Of a stretch of 64,000 nucleotides of DNA, positions 47,599 through 60,110 are shown piece after piece. How positions within the stretch are numbered: position 1 is the first letter of the stretch; the number at the start of each line of letters is the position of its first letter. The translations under genes and the position numbers were made by a program. This DNA is from Megaleporinus macrocephalus (lineage: Eukaryota; Chordata; Actinopteri; Characiformes; Anostomidae): assembly GCA_021613375.1 (NCBI GenBank), contig CM038703.1:56131254-56195253 (forward strand). Direction: 5' to 3'. The notes under the pieces were generated by a model. The model was not told the DNA's origin. It did not search any database and saw only the letters and a list, made by a program, of their open reading frames with translations.

Positions 47599-47856
47599 AG
47601 GAATGATATGCGTGTCAGAAACATGAACAGCAGGTTGTACTCGGTGGGAACTGAGAGCTGTGATTGTTTAGTGAAGCCGAGTGCAGGTGAAGTGTTTACA
47701 CCTGTCCAAACAAACCACATTAAAGGAGGAGATAGTTCTATCAGCAGTAAATGAGGCAGGAAGGTGTACAAGTTCCTGTGTAAGTTTCAGCTTTGAAGAT
47801 TTTAACATTTTCTAATTAATTATACTTACAGAATTAAACCAATGAAATAATTAAAA
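47599..47856. other. single-copy segment inside intron 2
   Basis: No exon or mobile element recognised. Confidence 0.4.
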
Positions 47857-47962
47857 ATCTCTCTGTATATCTCTCTGTATCTCTTCTTATCTCTCTCTGT
47901 ATCTCTTCTTATCTCTCTATCTCTGTCTTATATCTCTCTCTGTATCTCTCTCTCTCTCTCTT
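47857..47962 (+). repeat. TCTCTGTATCTC microsatellite
   Basis: TC runs with TCTGTATCTC interruptions, the same motif as at 1021-1358. Confidence 0.9.
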
Positions 47963-48004
47963 TTTACAAAATACAGCAATAGTAAGAACAATAGTAAACA
48001 GCAG

Positions 48005-49456
<1,452 letters not shown>

Positions 49457-50147
49457 GATTTGATAAGATTATATCTTTTACCCCTTCACCGCTTTCTACA
49501 AGTTTATAGAATAATCCTCGGCGCCAAATAGAATCAAAAGCCTTTTTGAAATGAATAAAACATGCAAAGATAATTTGTTAGATAATGTATTTATCAATCA
49601 GGGTGTGTAGTGTGTACATATGATCAGTGGTGCGGTGATTTGGTAAGAATAGAGTAGAATTTGACTTCTACTCAAGATGCTGTGCTTCATAAGGAAGTGC
49701 AAATATCTAGAATTCAAGATGCTGCAGAGTAACTTCCCCAGATTACTGCTCACACAGATGCCTCGGTAATTATTGGGGTTGAATTTGTCTCTGTTCTTAT
49801 AGATTGGTGTTATTAGTCCAGATTTCAGGGAAATAACCTACACTCAGAACCAGATGAAATAATTTCAGAACAGCTGGTTAAAATTTTAAACTTGGTTAAT
49901 CATTTGGTTCTGTATTCCATCAGGTCTGCAAGCTTCCTTTGGTCTTAGTTTGTAATGTTTTTCTGAAGTTCCTGCTCAGTAATTGAGATGTCTAATGGTT
50001 TGGCCAATTCTAATTCCTCAAGCTTTTTATTTAAGTTTTTTGCTGAGGATTTGAATTTAATTCTACTTTCTTGAAGAGTGTTTGGAAATGGTTTGTCCAA
50101 ATATCACCATTTTGAATTGCCAGTTCTTCCCGCTCTCTTTTTGTAAG
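49457..50147 (-). pseudogene. L1/Tx1-like LINE ORF2, reverse transcriptase part
   Basis: Minus-strand broken frames read, 5' to 3', a Glu-rich linker (KLEELELAKPLDISITEQEL), then a YFPEIW patch, FNPNNYRGICVSSNLGKLL, and near the end FKKAFDSIWRRGLFYKLVES. The AFDSIW patch is part of the RT core of L1-group elements. Several in-frame stops. The copy is cut off at 49457 by the Tc1 element; the catalytic YxDD region is absent. Confidence 0.75.
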
Positions 50148-50324
50148 TGTCACGTCACCAGCCAATGCTGCGGCAAGAGAGTCCGTAGCTCAATCTCAGA
50201 ACTCCATTTCCCAGCAGGACTTGGGGAGTCACATGACTTCGGACGCTCGGTCAGCTGACCGCCACAGATCGTCGTCACATGAGTTCTGATAATAAACTGA
50301 TGTAGATTTGATTGGTGTACAGTA
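50148..50324. other. junction inside the LINE (ORF2 internal deletion)
   Basis: Sequence unlike either flank lies between the endonuclease start and the RT linker. Most of the endonuclease is missing, so this marks a deletion or replacement. Confidence 0.4.
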
Positions 50325-50565
50325 CTCAGTTTTGTGATGGTACTATAATTTCTCTGTATTCTCTGGGACAGTGAGTGACCATGTCAGCCTTGCACCATGT
50401 CTCCTGTAGGATGATGATGTCAAGGTCTTTGATACAGTTTAGGAAATCATTGTTGAAGCTTTTTAAACCAAAGCCTGATGAGCTCATTCCAGGAACTAAA
50501 TGAGAGTGTCTCTTTTCTATTTAAAATGAGAGACTGTAAAATGATGGATATGTATAAATCCCTTT
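50325..50565 (-). pseudogene. LINE ORF2 N-terminus (APE-type endonuclease start)
   Basis: The minus strand reads FLNCIKDLDIIILQETWCKA, with the ILQETW motif whose Glu binds metal in APE-type endonucleases. It follows directly after the ORF1 end at 50583. Confidence 0.65.
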
Positions 50566-50582
50566 AACTCACATGTTTATGT

Positions 50583-50944
50583 TCAGGTTTTACACAAGTT
50601 TAGTGCAGATGTACTGCTTGATCTCACCCATGATTTGGTTACCAGGTGCCCCTCTGAGGGCATTAGCATAGCTACGTTGCTGCTGTGGGCTGCACTCCTA
50701 TGATCGGGGGTATCTGTACCCATGCTGTATGGCTGGATCTGGTGCGCTGGTGTGATTGCTGAGTGATGAAGTGCTGCTCCAGGTTGTGAGGGGTGATATG
50801 CAGGTGTGACTGTTGGGGTGCGATGAACTGGTCGAGGCAGGTTGTGGTGGTCTAGGCGGAGTCTTTGCTGGGGTCTTTTGGGGAGATTGCGTGCAGGTGG
50901 GCTTCTAGTGGGTTTGTGGTGGTGGTAGGGCCTTTGTGCAAGTA
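50583..50944 (-). pseudogene. LINE ORF1, C-terminal part
   Basis: A Pro/His-rich minus-strand frame leads, after a frame slip, to ALRGAPGNQIMGEIKQYICT and a stop at about 50585. Order and strand agree with ORF1 preceding ORF2. The upstream part of ORF1 appears to be displaced to 57115-57463. Confidence 0.6.
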
Positions 50945-51060
50945 CCCCTCGCTGCAGAATCACAAGTCCAAGGGGGTGGGGCGGGATCTGATCCAAGGGG
51001 TGGAGCCTGACCGCCCTTATCATCTTTTCATTGGTTTAAAGTCATCGCGTTTCAATTGGT
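50945..51060 (+). repeat. inverted repeat, left member
   Basis: CCCTCGCTGCAGAATCACAA, then GTCCAAGGGGGTGGGGC, GGATCTGATCC and TTTTCATTGGTTTAAAG. The reverse complement of 57110 down to about 57020 reads the same words in the same order. The two face each other across 6 kb. Confidence 0.75.
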
Positions 51061-51367
51061 CGTTAAACCAACACGTGTCGCTTACGTTTTCCAACCAGGA
51101 CGAATCAGAATCAGAATCAGAAATACTTTATTGATCTCAGGGGGAAATTACAGTTTTTACAGTAGCAGCCAGTTATCTGGAAGAATAAACACTAATAATA
51201 ATAATTTACAACATAAAATAAATTTGTCATATGTACACATATATAAGTCTTATGATACAATAGAAGAATAAAATATAAAGTGACTGTGGCTATAATAATA
51301 AGTACAGATATACTGTATACAGCAGTAAGAGTTTAGAAGGAAAGTTATTGTACATTTGAGTTTTTAT
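51061..51367. mobile_element. dispersed fish repeat, left half (AATACTTTATTGATC)
   Basis: From about 51100 it reads GAATCAGAATCAGAA, AATACTTTATTGATCTC and GGGGGAAATTACAG. I recall this as a widespread teleost repeat beginning with an AATCAG run. Its continuation is found at 52106-52140 and, after the satellites, at 56248-56385. Confidence 0.5.
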
Positions 51368-52105
51368 ACACATAATTAAATTATTGTTCTATTGTTATTA
51401 CTGTAACTAAATTATTGTTCTATTGTTATTACTGTAATTAAATTATTGTTCTATTGTTATTACTGTAATTAAATTATAGTTCTATTGTTATTACTGTAAT
51501 TAAATTATTGTTCTATTGTTATTACTGTAACTAAATTATTGTTCTATTGTTATTACTGTAATTAAATTATTGTTCTATTGTTATTACTGTAACTAAATTA
51601 TTGTTCTATTGTTATTACTGTAATTAAATTATTGTTCTATTGTTATTACTGTAATTAAATTATTGTTCTATTGTTATTACTGTAATTAAATTATAGTTCT
51701 ATTGTTATTACTGTAATTAAATTATTGTTCTATTGTTATTACTGTAACTAAATTATTGTTCTATTGTTATTACTGTAATTAAATTATTGTTCTATTGTTA
51801 TTACTGTAACTAAATTATTGTTCTATTGTTATTACTGTAATTAAATTGTTGTTCTATTGTTATTACTGTAACTAAATTATTGTTCTATTGTTATTACTGT
51901 AACTAAATTGTTGTTCTATTGTTATTACTGTAACTAAATTATTGTTCTATTGTTATTACTGTAATTAAATTGTTGTTCTATTGTTATTACTGTAACTAAA
52001 TTATTGTTCTATTGTTATTACTGTAATTAAATTGTTGTTCTATTGTTATTACTGTAACTAAATTATTGTTCTATTGTTATTACTGTAATTAAATTGTTGT
52101 TCTAC
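51368..52105 (+). repeat. 31-bp A/T-rich array, about 24 copies
   Basis: The unit contains ATTGTTCTATTGTTATTACT followed by GTAATTAAATT. Variants TAAC/TAAT and TTATT/TTGTT alternate in the 3' half. Confidence 0.95.
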
Positions 52106-52129
52106 TGGCATCACTGTACATGTGAGAGG

Positions 52130-55100
52130 TGTCGTACGTTAAGAGAGGAGTTATAAAGTCTGATAGATAAGGGAGGAGTTATAAAGTCTGATAGTTAAGA
52201 GAGGAGTTATAAAGTCTGATAGTTAAGAGAGGAGTTATAAAGTCTGATAGTTAAGGGAGGAGTTATAAAGTCTGATAGTTAAGAGAGGAGTTATAAAGTC
52301 TGATAGTTAAGGGAGGAGTTATAAAGTCTGATAGTTAAGAGAGCAGTTATAAAGTCTGATAGTTAAGAGAGGAGTTATGAAGTCTGATAGTTAAGGGAGG
52401 AGTTATAAAGTCTGATAGTTAAGAGAGGAGTTATAAAGTCTGATAGATAAGGGAGGAGTTATAAAGTCTGATAGTTAAGAGAGGAGTTATAAAGTCTGAT
52501 AGTTAAGGGAGGAGTTATAAAGTCTGATAGTTAAGGGAGGAGTTATAAAGTCTGATAGTTAAGGGAGGAGTTATAAAGTCTGATAGTTAAGGGAGGAGTT
52601 ATAAAGTCTGATAGTTAAGAGAGGAGTTATAAAGTCTGATAGTTAAGAGAGGAGTTATAAAGTCTGATAGTTAAGAGAGGAGTTATAAAGTCTGATAGTT
52701 AAGGGAGGAGTTATAAAGTCTGATAGTTAAGAGAGGAGTTATAAACTCTGATAGTTAAGGGAGGAGTTATAAAGTCTGATAGTTAAGAGAGGAGTTATAA
52801 ACTCTGATAGTTAAGGGAGGAGTTATAAAGTCTGATAGTTAAGAGAGGAGTTATAAAGTCTGATAGTTAAGGGAGGAGTTATAAAGTCTGATAGTTAAGG
52901 GAGGAGTTATAAAGTCTGATAGTTAAGAGAGGAGTTATAAAGTCTGATAGTTAAGGGAGGAGTTATAAAGTCTGATAGTTAAGGGAGGAGTTATAAAGTC
53001 TGATAGTTAAGGGAGGAGTTATAAAGTCTGATAGTTAAGAGAGGAGTTATAAAGTCTGATAGATAAGGGAGGAGTTATAAAGTCTGATAGTTAAGGGAGG
53101 AGTTATAAAGTCTGATAGTTAAGGGGAGTTATAAAGTCTGATAGTTAAGAGAGGAGTTATAAAGTCTGATAGTTAAGGGGGGAGTTATAAAGTCTGATAG
53201 TTACGGGAGGAGTTATAAAGTCTGATAGTTAAGGGAGGAGTTTTAAAGTCTAATGGTTAAGGGAGGAGTTATAAAGTCTGATAGTTAAGGGAGGAGTTAT
53301 AAAGTCTGATAGTTAAGGGAGGAGTTTTAAAGTCTGATGGTTAAGGGAGGAGTTATAAAGTCTGATAGTTAAGGGAGGAGTTATAAAGTCTGATAGTTAA
53401 GGGAGGAGTTATAAAGTCTGATAGATAAGGGAGGAGTTATAAAGTCTGATAGTTAAGGGAGGAGTTATAAAGTCTGATAGTTAAGGGGAGTTATAAAGTC
53501 TGATAGTTAAGAGAGGAGTTATAAAGTCTGATAGTTAAGAGAGGAGTTATAAAGTCTGATAGTTAAGGGGGGAGTTATAAAGTCTGATAGTTAAGGGAGG
53601 AGTTATAAAGTCTGATAGTTAAGGGAGGAGTTATAAAGTCTGATAGTTAAGGGAGGAGTTATAAAGTCTGATAGTTAAGAGAGGAGTTATAAAGTCTGAT
53701 AGTTAAGGGGAGTTATAAAGTCTGATAGTTAAGAGAGGAGTTATAAAGTCTGATAGTTAAGAGAGGAGTTATAAAGTCTGATAGTTAAGGGAGGAGTTAT
53801 AAAGTCTGATAGTTAAGGGAGGAGTTATAAAGTCTGATAGTTAAGAGAGGAGTTATAAAGTCTGATAGTTAAGAGAGGAGTTATAAAGTCTGATAGTTAA
53901 GGGAGGAGTTATAAAGTCTGATAGTTAAGGGAGGAGTTATAAAGTCTGATAGTTAAGGGAGGAGTTTTAAAGTCTGATGGTTAAGGGAGGAGTTATAAAG
54001 TCTGATAGTTAAGGGAGGAGTTTATAAAGTCTGATAGTTAAGGGAGGAGTTATAAAGTCTGATAGTTAAGGGAGGAGTTATAAAGTCTGATAGTTAAGGG
54101 AGGAGTTATAAAGTCTGATAGTTAAGGGGAGTTATAAAGTCTGATAGTTAAGGAGGATTATAAAGTCTGATAGTTAAGGGAGGAGTTATAAAGTCTGATA
54201 GTTAGAGGAGGAGTTATAAAGTCTGATAGTTAAGAGAGGAGTTATAAAGTCTGATAGTTAAGGGAGGAGTTATAAAGTCTGATAGTTAAGGGAGGAGTTA
54301 TAAAGTCTGATAGTTAAGAGAGGAGTTATAAAGTCTGATAGTTAAGGGAGGAGTTATAAAGTCTGATAGTTAAGGGAGGAGTTATAAAGTCTGATAGTTA
54401 AGGGAGGAGTTATAAAGTCTGATAGTTAAGGGAGGAGTTTTAAAGTCTGATAGGTTAAGGGAGGAGTTATAAAGTCTGATAGTTAAGGGAGGAGTTTTAA
54501 AGTCTGATGGTTAAGGGAGGAGTTATAAAGTCTGATAGTTAAGGGAGGAGTTATAAAGTCTGATAGTTAAGGGAGGAGTTATAAAGTCTGATAGTTAAGA
54601 GAGGAGTTATAAAGTCTGATAGTTAAGGGAGGAGTTATAAAGTCTGATAGTTAAGGGAGGAGTTATAAAGTCTGATAGTTAAGGAGGAGTTATAAAGTCT
54701 GATAGTTAAGGAGGAGTTATAAAGTCTGATAGTTAAGAGAGGAGTTATAAAGTCTGATAGTTAAGGGAGGAGTTATAAAGTCTGATAGTTAAGGGAGGAG
54801 TTATAAAGTCTGATAGTTAAGAGAGGAGTTATAAAGTCTGATAGTTAAGGGAGGAGTTATAAAGTCTGATAGTTAAGGGAGGAGTTATAAAGTCTGATAG
54901 TTAGAGAGGAGTTATAAAGTCTGATAGTTAAGAGAGGAGTTATAAAGTCTGATAGTTAAGGGAGGAGTTATAAAGTCTGATAGTTAAGCGAGGAGTTATA
55001 AAGTCTGATAGTTAAGAGAGGAGTTATAGTCTGATAGTTAAGGGAGGAGTTATAAAGTCTGATAGTTAAGAGAGGAGTTATAAAGTCTGATAGTTAAGGG

Positions 55101-56247
55101 AGGAGTTATAAAGTCTGATAGTTAAGGGAGGAGTTATAAAGTCCTGATAGTTAAGAGAGGAGTTATAAAGTCTGATAGTTAAGGGAGGAGTTATAAAGTC
55201 TGATAGTTAAGGGAGGAGTTATAAAGTCTGATAGTTAAGAGAGGAGTTATAAAGTCTGATAGTTAAGGGAGGAGTTATAAAGTCTGATAGTAAGGGAGGA
55301 GTTATAAAGTCTGATAGTTAAGAGAGGAGTTATAAAGTCTGATAGTTAAGGGAGGAGTTATAAAGTCATGATAGTTAAGAGGAGGAGTTATAAAGTCTGA
55401 ATAGTTAAGAGAGGAGTTATAAAGTCTGATAGATATGTTTAGAGAGGGAGTTATAAAGTCTGATAGTTAAGGGAGGAGTTATAAAGTCTGATAGTTAAGG
55501 GAGGAGTTATAAAGTCTGATAGTTAAGAGAGGAGTTATAAAGTCTGATAGTTAAGGGAGGAGTTATAAAGTCTGATAGTTAAGGGAGGAGTTATAAAGTC
55601 TGATAGTTAAGAGAGGAGTTATAAAGTCTGATAGTTAAGGGAGGAGTTATAAAGTCTGATAGTTAAGGGAGGAGTTATAAAGTCTGATAGTTAAGAGAGG
55701 AGTTATAAAGTCTGATAGTTAAGGGAGGAGTTATAAAGTCTGATAGTTAAGAGAGGAGTTATAAAGTCTGATAGTTAAGAGAGGAGTTATAAAGTCTGAT
55801 AGTTAAGAGAGGAGTTATAAAGTCTGATAGTTAAGGGAGGAGTTATAAAGTCTGATAGTTAAGGGAGGAGTTATAAAGTCTGATAGTTAAGAGAGGAGTT
55901 ATAAAGTCTGATAGTTAAGGGAGGAGTTATAAAGTCTGATAGTTAAGGGAGGAGTTATAAAGTCTGATAGTTAAGAGAGGAGTTATAAAGTCTGATAGTT
56001 AAGAGAGGAGTTATAAAGTCTGATAGTTAAGAGAGGAGTTATAAAGTCTGATAGTTAAGGGAGGAGTTATAAAGTCTGATAGTTAAGGGAGGAGTTATAA
56101 AGTCTGATAGTTAAGAGAGGAGTTATAAAGTCTGATAGTTAAGGGAGGAGTTATAAAGTCTGATAGTTAAGGGAGGAGTTATAAAGTCTGATAGTTAAGA
56201 GAGGAGTTATAAAGTCTGATAGTTAAGGGAGGAGTTATAAAGTCTGA
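52130..56247 (+). repeat. 28-bp array, about 147 copies
   Basis: The unit is TTAAGGGAGGAGTTATAAAG followed by TCTGATAG, with GGGAGG/GAGAGG variants. It starts in sequence ending GTGAGAGGTGTCGTACG and ends mid-unit at AAAGTCTGACCTCCTGTGG, so it lies inside the dispersed repeat. A few units have one-base losses (54.1-55.4 kb). Stops (TAA, TAG) occur in each unit. Confidence 0.97.
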
Positions 56248-56385
56248 CCTCCTGTGGTGTCTGTAGAGCATGTTGGTTGAATGAGTCTCTCACTGAATGT
56301 GCTCCTGCGTCTCCTCACTGTGTGGTAAAGAGGGTGGGAGCTGTTCTCCATGATGGCCTGCAGCTTAGACAGCATCCTATTTTAA
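56248..56385. mobile_element. dispersed fish repeat, right half
   Basis: CCTCCTGTGGTGTCTGTAGA, then GGTTGAATGAGTCTCTCACT and CAGCTTAGACAGCATCCT. As I recall, these words follow a TAAAGTCTGATGG-like word in intact copies of the same repeat, which places the 28-bp array at that word. Confidence 0.5.
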
Positions 56386-56669
56386 TTGGTCTACAATTGT
56401 ATTATCAAATAAAACCTGGAATTAAACCTTAAGACTTTTAACTTTTGACGATCAAAATGTTCTTTGCTACGTAGCACATTTAAACAACACAATACACATT
56501 TTTTCAGTTTACTGGGAAACGTAAAAGTGGACAGGAATAATTGAAAAAAAAGGAAACATATCAATGATCACCAACATAAAGTACTGTACGTTTCCTAAAT
56601 AAATATGTGCCATTTCATTTTAATTTTTTAAATTTTACCTTTAATAAAAAGAGCCTACAGACAAAATAA

Positions 56670-56708
<39 letters not shown>

Positions 56709-57019
56709 AGTGTCTACCTACCAGCTGCCATGTTCGTTTTGTTCATTCATTATTACAGATATTAATACACAATCAACACAGCCAACAGAAAACAGAGTTC
56801 TGTAAAAAGAATGTAATGATGTATCTGTTTCCAAAGAGAGCTTAAAAAAATGTCCAGTACACTGAAAGTTTCGAATGTTACAGGAATTTTTTGTTACTGT
56901 CAGATTGTTATATACGCTAATAAGCTACTAGTTAGTAGCATTAGCAAGATGAAAATTTGTCTGTTATGAACTTACTTTCACGTTTATGATTGTTTACTTA
57001 ACTCTGAACGACAAGTGAG
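56386..57019. other. A/T-rich sequence with (AAAT)n at 56668-56708
   Basis: About ten AAAT units, otherwise no feature recognised. Confidence 0.5.
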
Positions 57020-57110
57020 TAACGATGTGCTTCAGACCAATGAAAACACGACGTAGGCGGAGTTGGACCAGATCCAGCCCCACCCCCTTGGACTTGTGGT
57101 TCTGCAGCGA
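57020..57110 (-). repeat. inverted repeat, right member
   Basis: The reverse complement of 50945-51050 with a few substitutions (CTGCAGAACCACAAGTCCAA). No matching target duplication is seen outside the pair: the left flank ends GCAAGTAC, the right flank begins CTATCTCC. Confidence 0.75.
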
Positions 57111-57463
57111 GGGCTATCTCCCTCTGTGTTGCTGGGTGCTCTCCTCTGTGTGTCGTAGTTGTGTGAGTGTGTCGACAGCGCTGCATCCTTTAGTGTTTTG
57201 GCGAACTCTTTGATGGTGTGCTGGTTCAGGTGCACCTGGTCGTAGAGGTGATGAGGGGTGATGCTGGAGAGTACGTTGGGGGTGAGGGCACATCCTCTGG
57301 ATATATCTGTATTGACTCTCTGAATGGTGGAGGGATGGAAGTCCTTGCGGGGGAGAATGGTGGAGACTATGATTTTGGCCCTGGGCTTGGTGGGGCTGGG
57401 AGTGGGTTCTATGGGGTTCTGAGTGGGTTGGGCATGCTCAGTTTGCAGACAGTTGAATGCCAC
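57111..57463 (-). pseudogene. LINE ORF1, SGNH-esterase-like part
   Basis: A minus-strand frame from 57463 contains AKIIVSTILPRKDFHPSTIQ and later HHLYDQVHLNQHTIKEFAKT. The Asp-x-x-His near the end resembles the catalytic Asp/His block of the SGNH-hydrolase domain found in ORF1 of several fish LINEs. It breaks off at the inverted repeat. Probably the upstream portion of the ORF1 whose end is at 50583-50944. Confidence 0.55.
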
Positions 57464-58079
57464 AAGTCAGTGTGCTGGGTGTGGAGCAGCAGGTTGGTGG
57501 AGGTGTTTTCCCTTTAATGAGGCTGCAGTCTATAAATAGGGTTTCTGGATTTTCCCTCTGTGTCTTTAGCTCGTACTGCTGCTCTCAGAGTGTAGGAACT
57601 CTCTGTGTTTGATAGCTCTTTAGCAAACAGAGCAGCTTACGCTGGGATTCCTCATCCACAGTAGCACTCCGGTAATCAGCAGCTCGGCAGGAGTGTACAG
57701 AGTTACAGCAGGATGTGGTTTTCTGCAATAACAGATAAATAAGTACAAGAAATACATAAACATTCTTCAAAATAAGATTAAGTCACGTTAAACTACACAG
57801 TAGTGCATTTTACATTCCCGCCGCTGCTGAGCTCGGACAATACAGACAGCTGGCTGATATATTTAGACATATTTAACTTTATTATCTTCAAACTAACAAC
57901 ACATCTTTATATAACACCGTAACTGAGGCAGATTTATCAAAATTTAAAAACTAACCTCTTCACGAACGCATCAACTGAACTCTGTCAGGAGGGAAACAGA
58001 GGAGCTTCTAGCTAGCTGCTGCAGCTACACACCATGTGCTAAGGACCCCCTCAGAGCTGTCCAACACTTGCCTGAAAAT
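57464..58079. other. LINE 5' portion and single-copy sequence of intron 2
   Basis: Minus-strand broken frames continue upstream of the SGNH part to about 57770. The rest is A/T-rich and unassigned. Confidence 0.35.
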
Positions 58080-58097
58080 GCCCCCTAGTGGCGCCAG
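58080..58097 (-). promoter_or_regulatory. CTCF-like site GCCCCCTAGTGGCGCCAG
   Basis: GCCCCCTAGTGGCGCCAG is close to the full reverse-strand CTCF consensus (CCCCCT, then a purine-rich GTGGC). It lies in intron 2, about 740 bp before exon 3. Binding is an inference. Confidence 0.4.
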
Positions 58098-58177
58098 AGT
58101 AAAAGTCACATACAACTGAAGGGAATTTGCAACTCTCAGCTACAGCCATTCTCACACCGTGTGGCTGATTTTTGCAA

Positions 58178-58330
58178 CAGCCTAACTGACTGCTGGGGGA
58201 GGAGCCTAACTGACTGCTGGGGGAGGAGCCTAACTGAGCGCTTTAGGAGTAGCCTAACTGACCACTGGAGTAGGAGCCTAACTGACCGCTGGAGGAGGAG
58301 CCTAACTGACCACTGGAGGAGGAGCTTAAC
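58178..58330 (+). repeat. 24-bp repeat, about 6 copies
   Basis: TAACTGACCGCTGGAGGAGG followed by AGCC. It gives open frames on both strands that are repeat artefacts. Confidence 0.9.
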
Positions 58331-58763
58331 TACCTGTCTCTCCACAGCACTAGCAGTGCTAGCGGTGTTTTATAGTAAATAAATGATTTTAGCTATAATC
58401 CTTGATGTTTTAATACAGTCTTCAAATAAATTTAATATTATTTCACAGTAATCGTCTCTGGCAGGTGCTTCCTTACCGCAAATGAGGAGGAGAAATAGTC
58501 CTGTCTGCTGCTTTGATGGATCCAGTCCTTCTCTCTGTTGCTGCTTAGAGTTCCTGTTATCTCTCCGTTATCCTGATCTGTTGCTGAAGTTGTCTTTTCT
58601 ATGTATCTTCCGTGTTCTTGTTTCTTCTCCTTCCTCAGTCCTCTCTTCTTCCTCTTCTTTTCTCCTGAGTCAGCCGGTGAAACTGCTATGCTATGCTATG
58701 TTATCCTGTTTCCTGTTTATTCTGTGCCAAATTTAATAACTTTATGGATTAGTTAGTGTTTAA

Positions 58764-58765
<2 letters not shown>
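58331..58765. other. last part of intron 2
   Basis: Mixed sequence, T/C-rich from about 58515, with a TATGC run near 58688. No extra exon recognised. Confidence 0.4.

Positions 58766-58821
<56 letters not shown>
58766..58821 (+). repeat. (TC)n microsatellite acting as polypyrimidine tract
   Basis: About 27 uninterrupted TC units run straight into the AG acceptor of exon 3. The splice site therefore depends on a length-variable microsatellite. Confidence 0.9.
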
Positions 58822-58822
<1 letters not shown>

Positions 58823-58933
58823 GTGTATGTAGGACATAACCAGATCGCTGTCCTGAAGGTGTTCCAGCCTCTTAACAAGCAGCCAGTGCTGCAGCAGGTG
58901 GTTCTGGTTCCGCTGCCCAATGTGAAGTTTTAA
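58823..58933 (+). CDS. cystatin, exon 3 (C-terminal)
   Basis: TCTCAG|GTGTAT opens phase 0 and encodes 36 residues (78-113) plus TAA at 58931. VYVGHNQIAVLKVFQPLN corresponds to the third and fourth beta strands and the second hairpin of stefins. The family's LP-type second loop is here PLNKQP. The chain ends in Phe, as stefins usually do. It joins in frame with exon 2 to complete the fold at about 92 mature residues, the normal stefin size. The assignment rests on order, phase, length and the VKVF-like strand. Confidence 0.85.
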   Translation: MYVGHNQIAVLKVFQPLNKQPVLQQVVLVPLPNVKF

Positions 58934-59094
58934 AGTCTGGGATCGTCGCAAGTGAAGCAGCCGGACTCGTACAGAGTGAGGAGAAACATTCAGACCCTTC
59001 AGTTATTTACACTTTCAGTGCACAGGTCCAGGGGAACGGTGGGGGGTCAACAACAGCTAACGCTATTCAGATCCGATCAGAGGTCTTCTGACTA

Positions 59095-59345
59095 AACCAG
59101 ACCTGGAGAAACTCGTCCACACCTTCATTTCCAGCAGGGTTGATCTCTGTAATGGTCCTAACTGGACTCGCAATAAACACAAACAGATTCAGTTTAAACT
59201 GCAGCTGCTGAAGCTTCACTGGGGCTAAAAGACGGAAACACATCACCTCTTAAACCCTCACACTGGATACCAGTATGTTACAGAACTGGTTCTAGTACTG
59301 GTCTATAAACCACTGACTGGTGTTGGACCAGTGTATGGTTGCAGC
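59095..59345 (+). mobile_element. L2-like LINE fragment (RT C-terminal region)
   Basis: The + strand reads LEKLVHTFISSRVDLCNG (about 59107-59160), then after losses LKLHWG, and further on ELVLVLVYKPLTGVGPVY. These are the characteristic patches after the RT core in L2-clade elements. It is degenerate, with stops and deletions. Confidence 0.65.
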
Positions 59346-59747
59346 CATTGTTTCTGGCCAAATTTACCCCCATCTACCAGACATGAGTTTATCAGACAGA
59401 TCAGACTGATCAATAACAAAACTCAAAGAGAAATGTGTGTGTGACAGTTTTATGATCAGATCTGAATTCAGGATGAATTCTGAACATCATGAATGAAGAA
59501 GTGAATCTGCACTGGAAGTTATTAAATAACTGAGGTCTGAATTTATTGTTTCTCTTCGCTGTAAATCTCTCTGACTGTCAATCAGCTTCAATCACTGAGC
59601 CTCGTTCTTCTGGTGATGCTGTGATTTCTGTTCCTCTTCTGGTGATGTAGGTGATTCTGTGCTGTTACTGTTCTTCTTGTATCTGATCTAGACTCTGATG
59701 GACCTGTTTTTAGTGAGTGCTGGTCTGATTCTGATTATTGGAGCCCA
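59346..59747. other. probable rest of the L2 tail and/or cystatin 3' UTR
   Basis: No gene recognised. A TTCTTCTGGTGATG word is repeated around 59605 and 59635. Confidence 0.35.
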
Positions 59748-59753
59748 AATAAA
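59748..59753 (+). terminator. candidate polyadenylation signal AATAAA
   Basis: AATAAA in GGAGCCCAAATAAACTC, 815 bp after the cystatin stop. Another AATAAA at 59172-59177 is nearer but lies inside the L2 fragment. Which is used is not decidable here. Confidence 0.35.
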
Positions 59754-60110
59754 CTCATTTACTGCCTGTAGCCTCCACGTCCAGTTCATTACAGCAAGAG
59801 TTCCCACATTACAGCAAGAGTTCCCACCGTCTGTGTGGACAAATAAGAAAAACAACCAACTACAGTCTGCACAAACAAACAACCCACACAAACGACCCAC
59901 ACAAACGACCCACACAATGTGTGTATGTAGTACTGCTGGTGAAACTAAGTTTAGAGCTACTGACGTCTCTTCTGAGGTAGAAATGATTAAACTACTGATT
60001 CTCTGAGTTCAGATTCAGGAAACATGATAAACAGCAGCTCAGAGTCACATACAGGATCTACAGTAAAGTCTGAGTGGAGCTTTTACTGAGCAGCAGGACG
60101 TGTACAGGTG
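59754..60110. other. intergenic, with short tandem words
   Basis: TTACAGCAAGAGTTCCCAC is duplicated at about 59789 and 59810, and ACAAACGACCCAC repeats near 59890. No gene recognised. Confidence 0.4.

Noticed and set aside
41177..47754. Three plus-strand ORFs of 1,787-2,149 codons
   Set aside because: They read a 14-bp array in three different frames with the same peptide cycle. No domain, no non-repetitive body, and they lie inside the cystatin intron.
50583..51023. 146-codon minus ORF as a host gene
   Set aside because: Its end matches LINE ORF1, its start lies in the inverted repeat, and the frame slips; LINE remains explain it.
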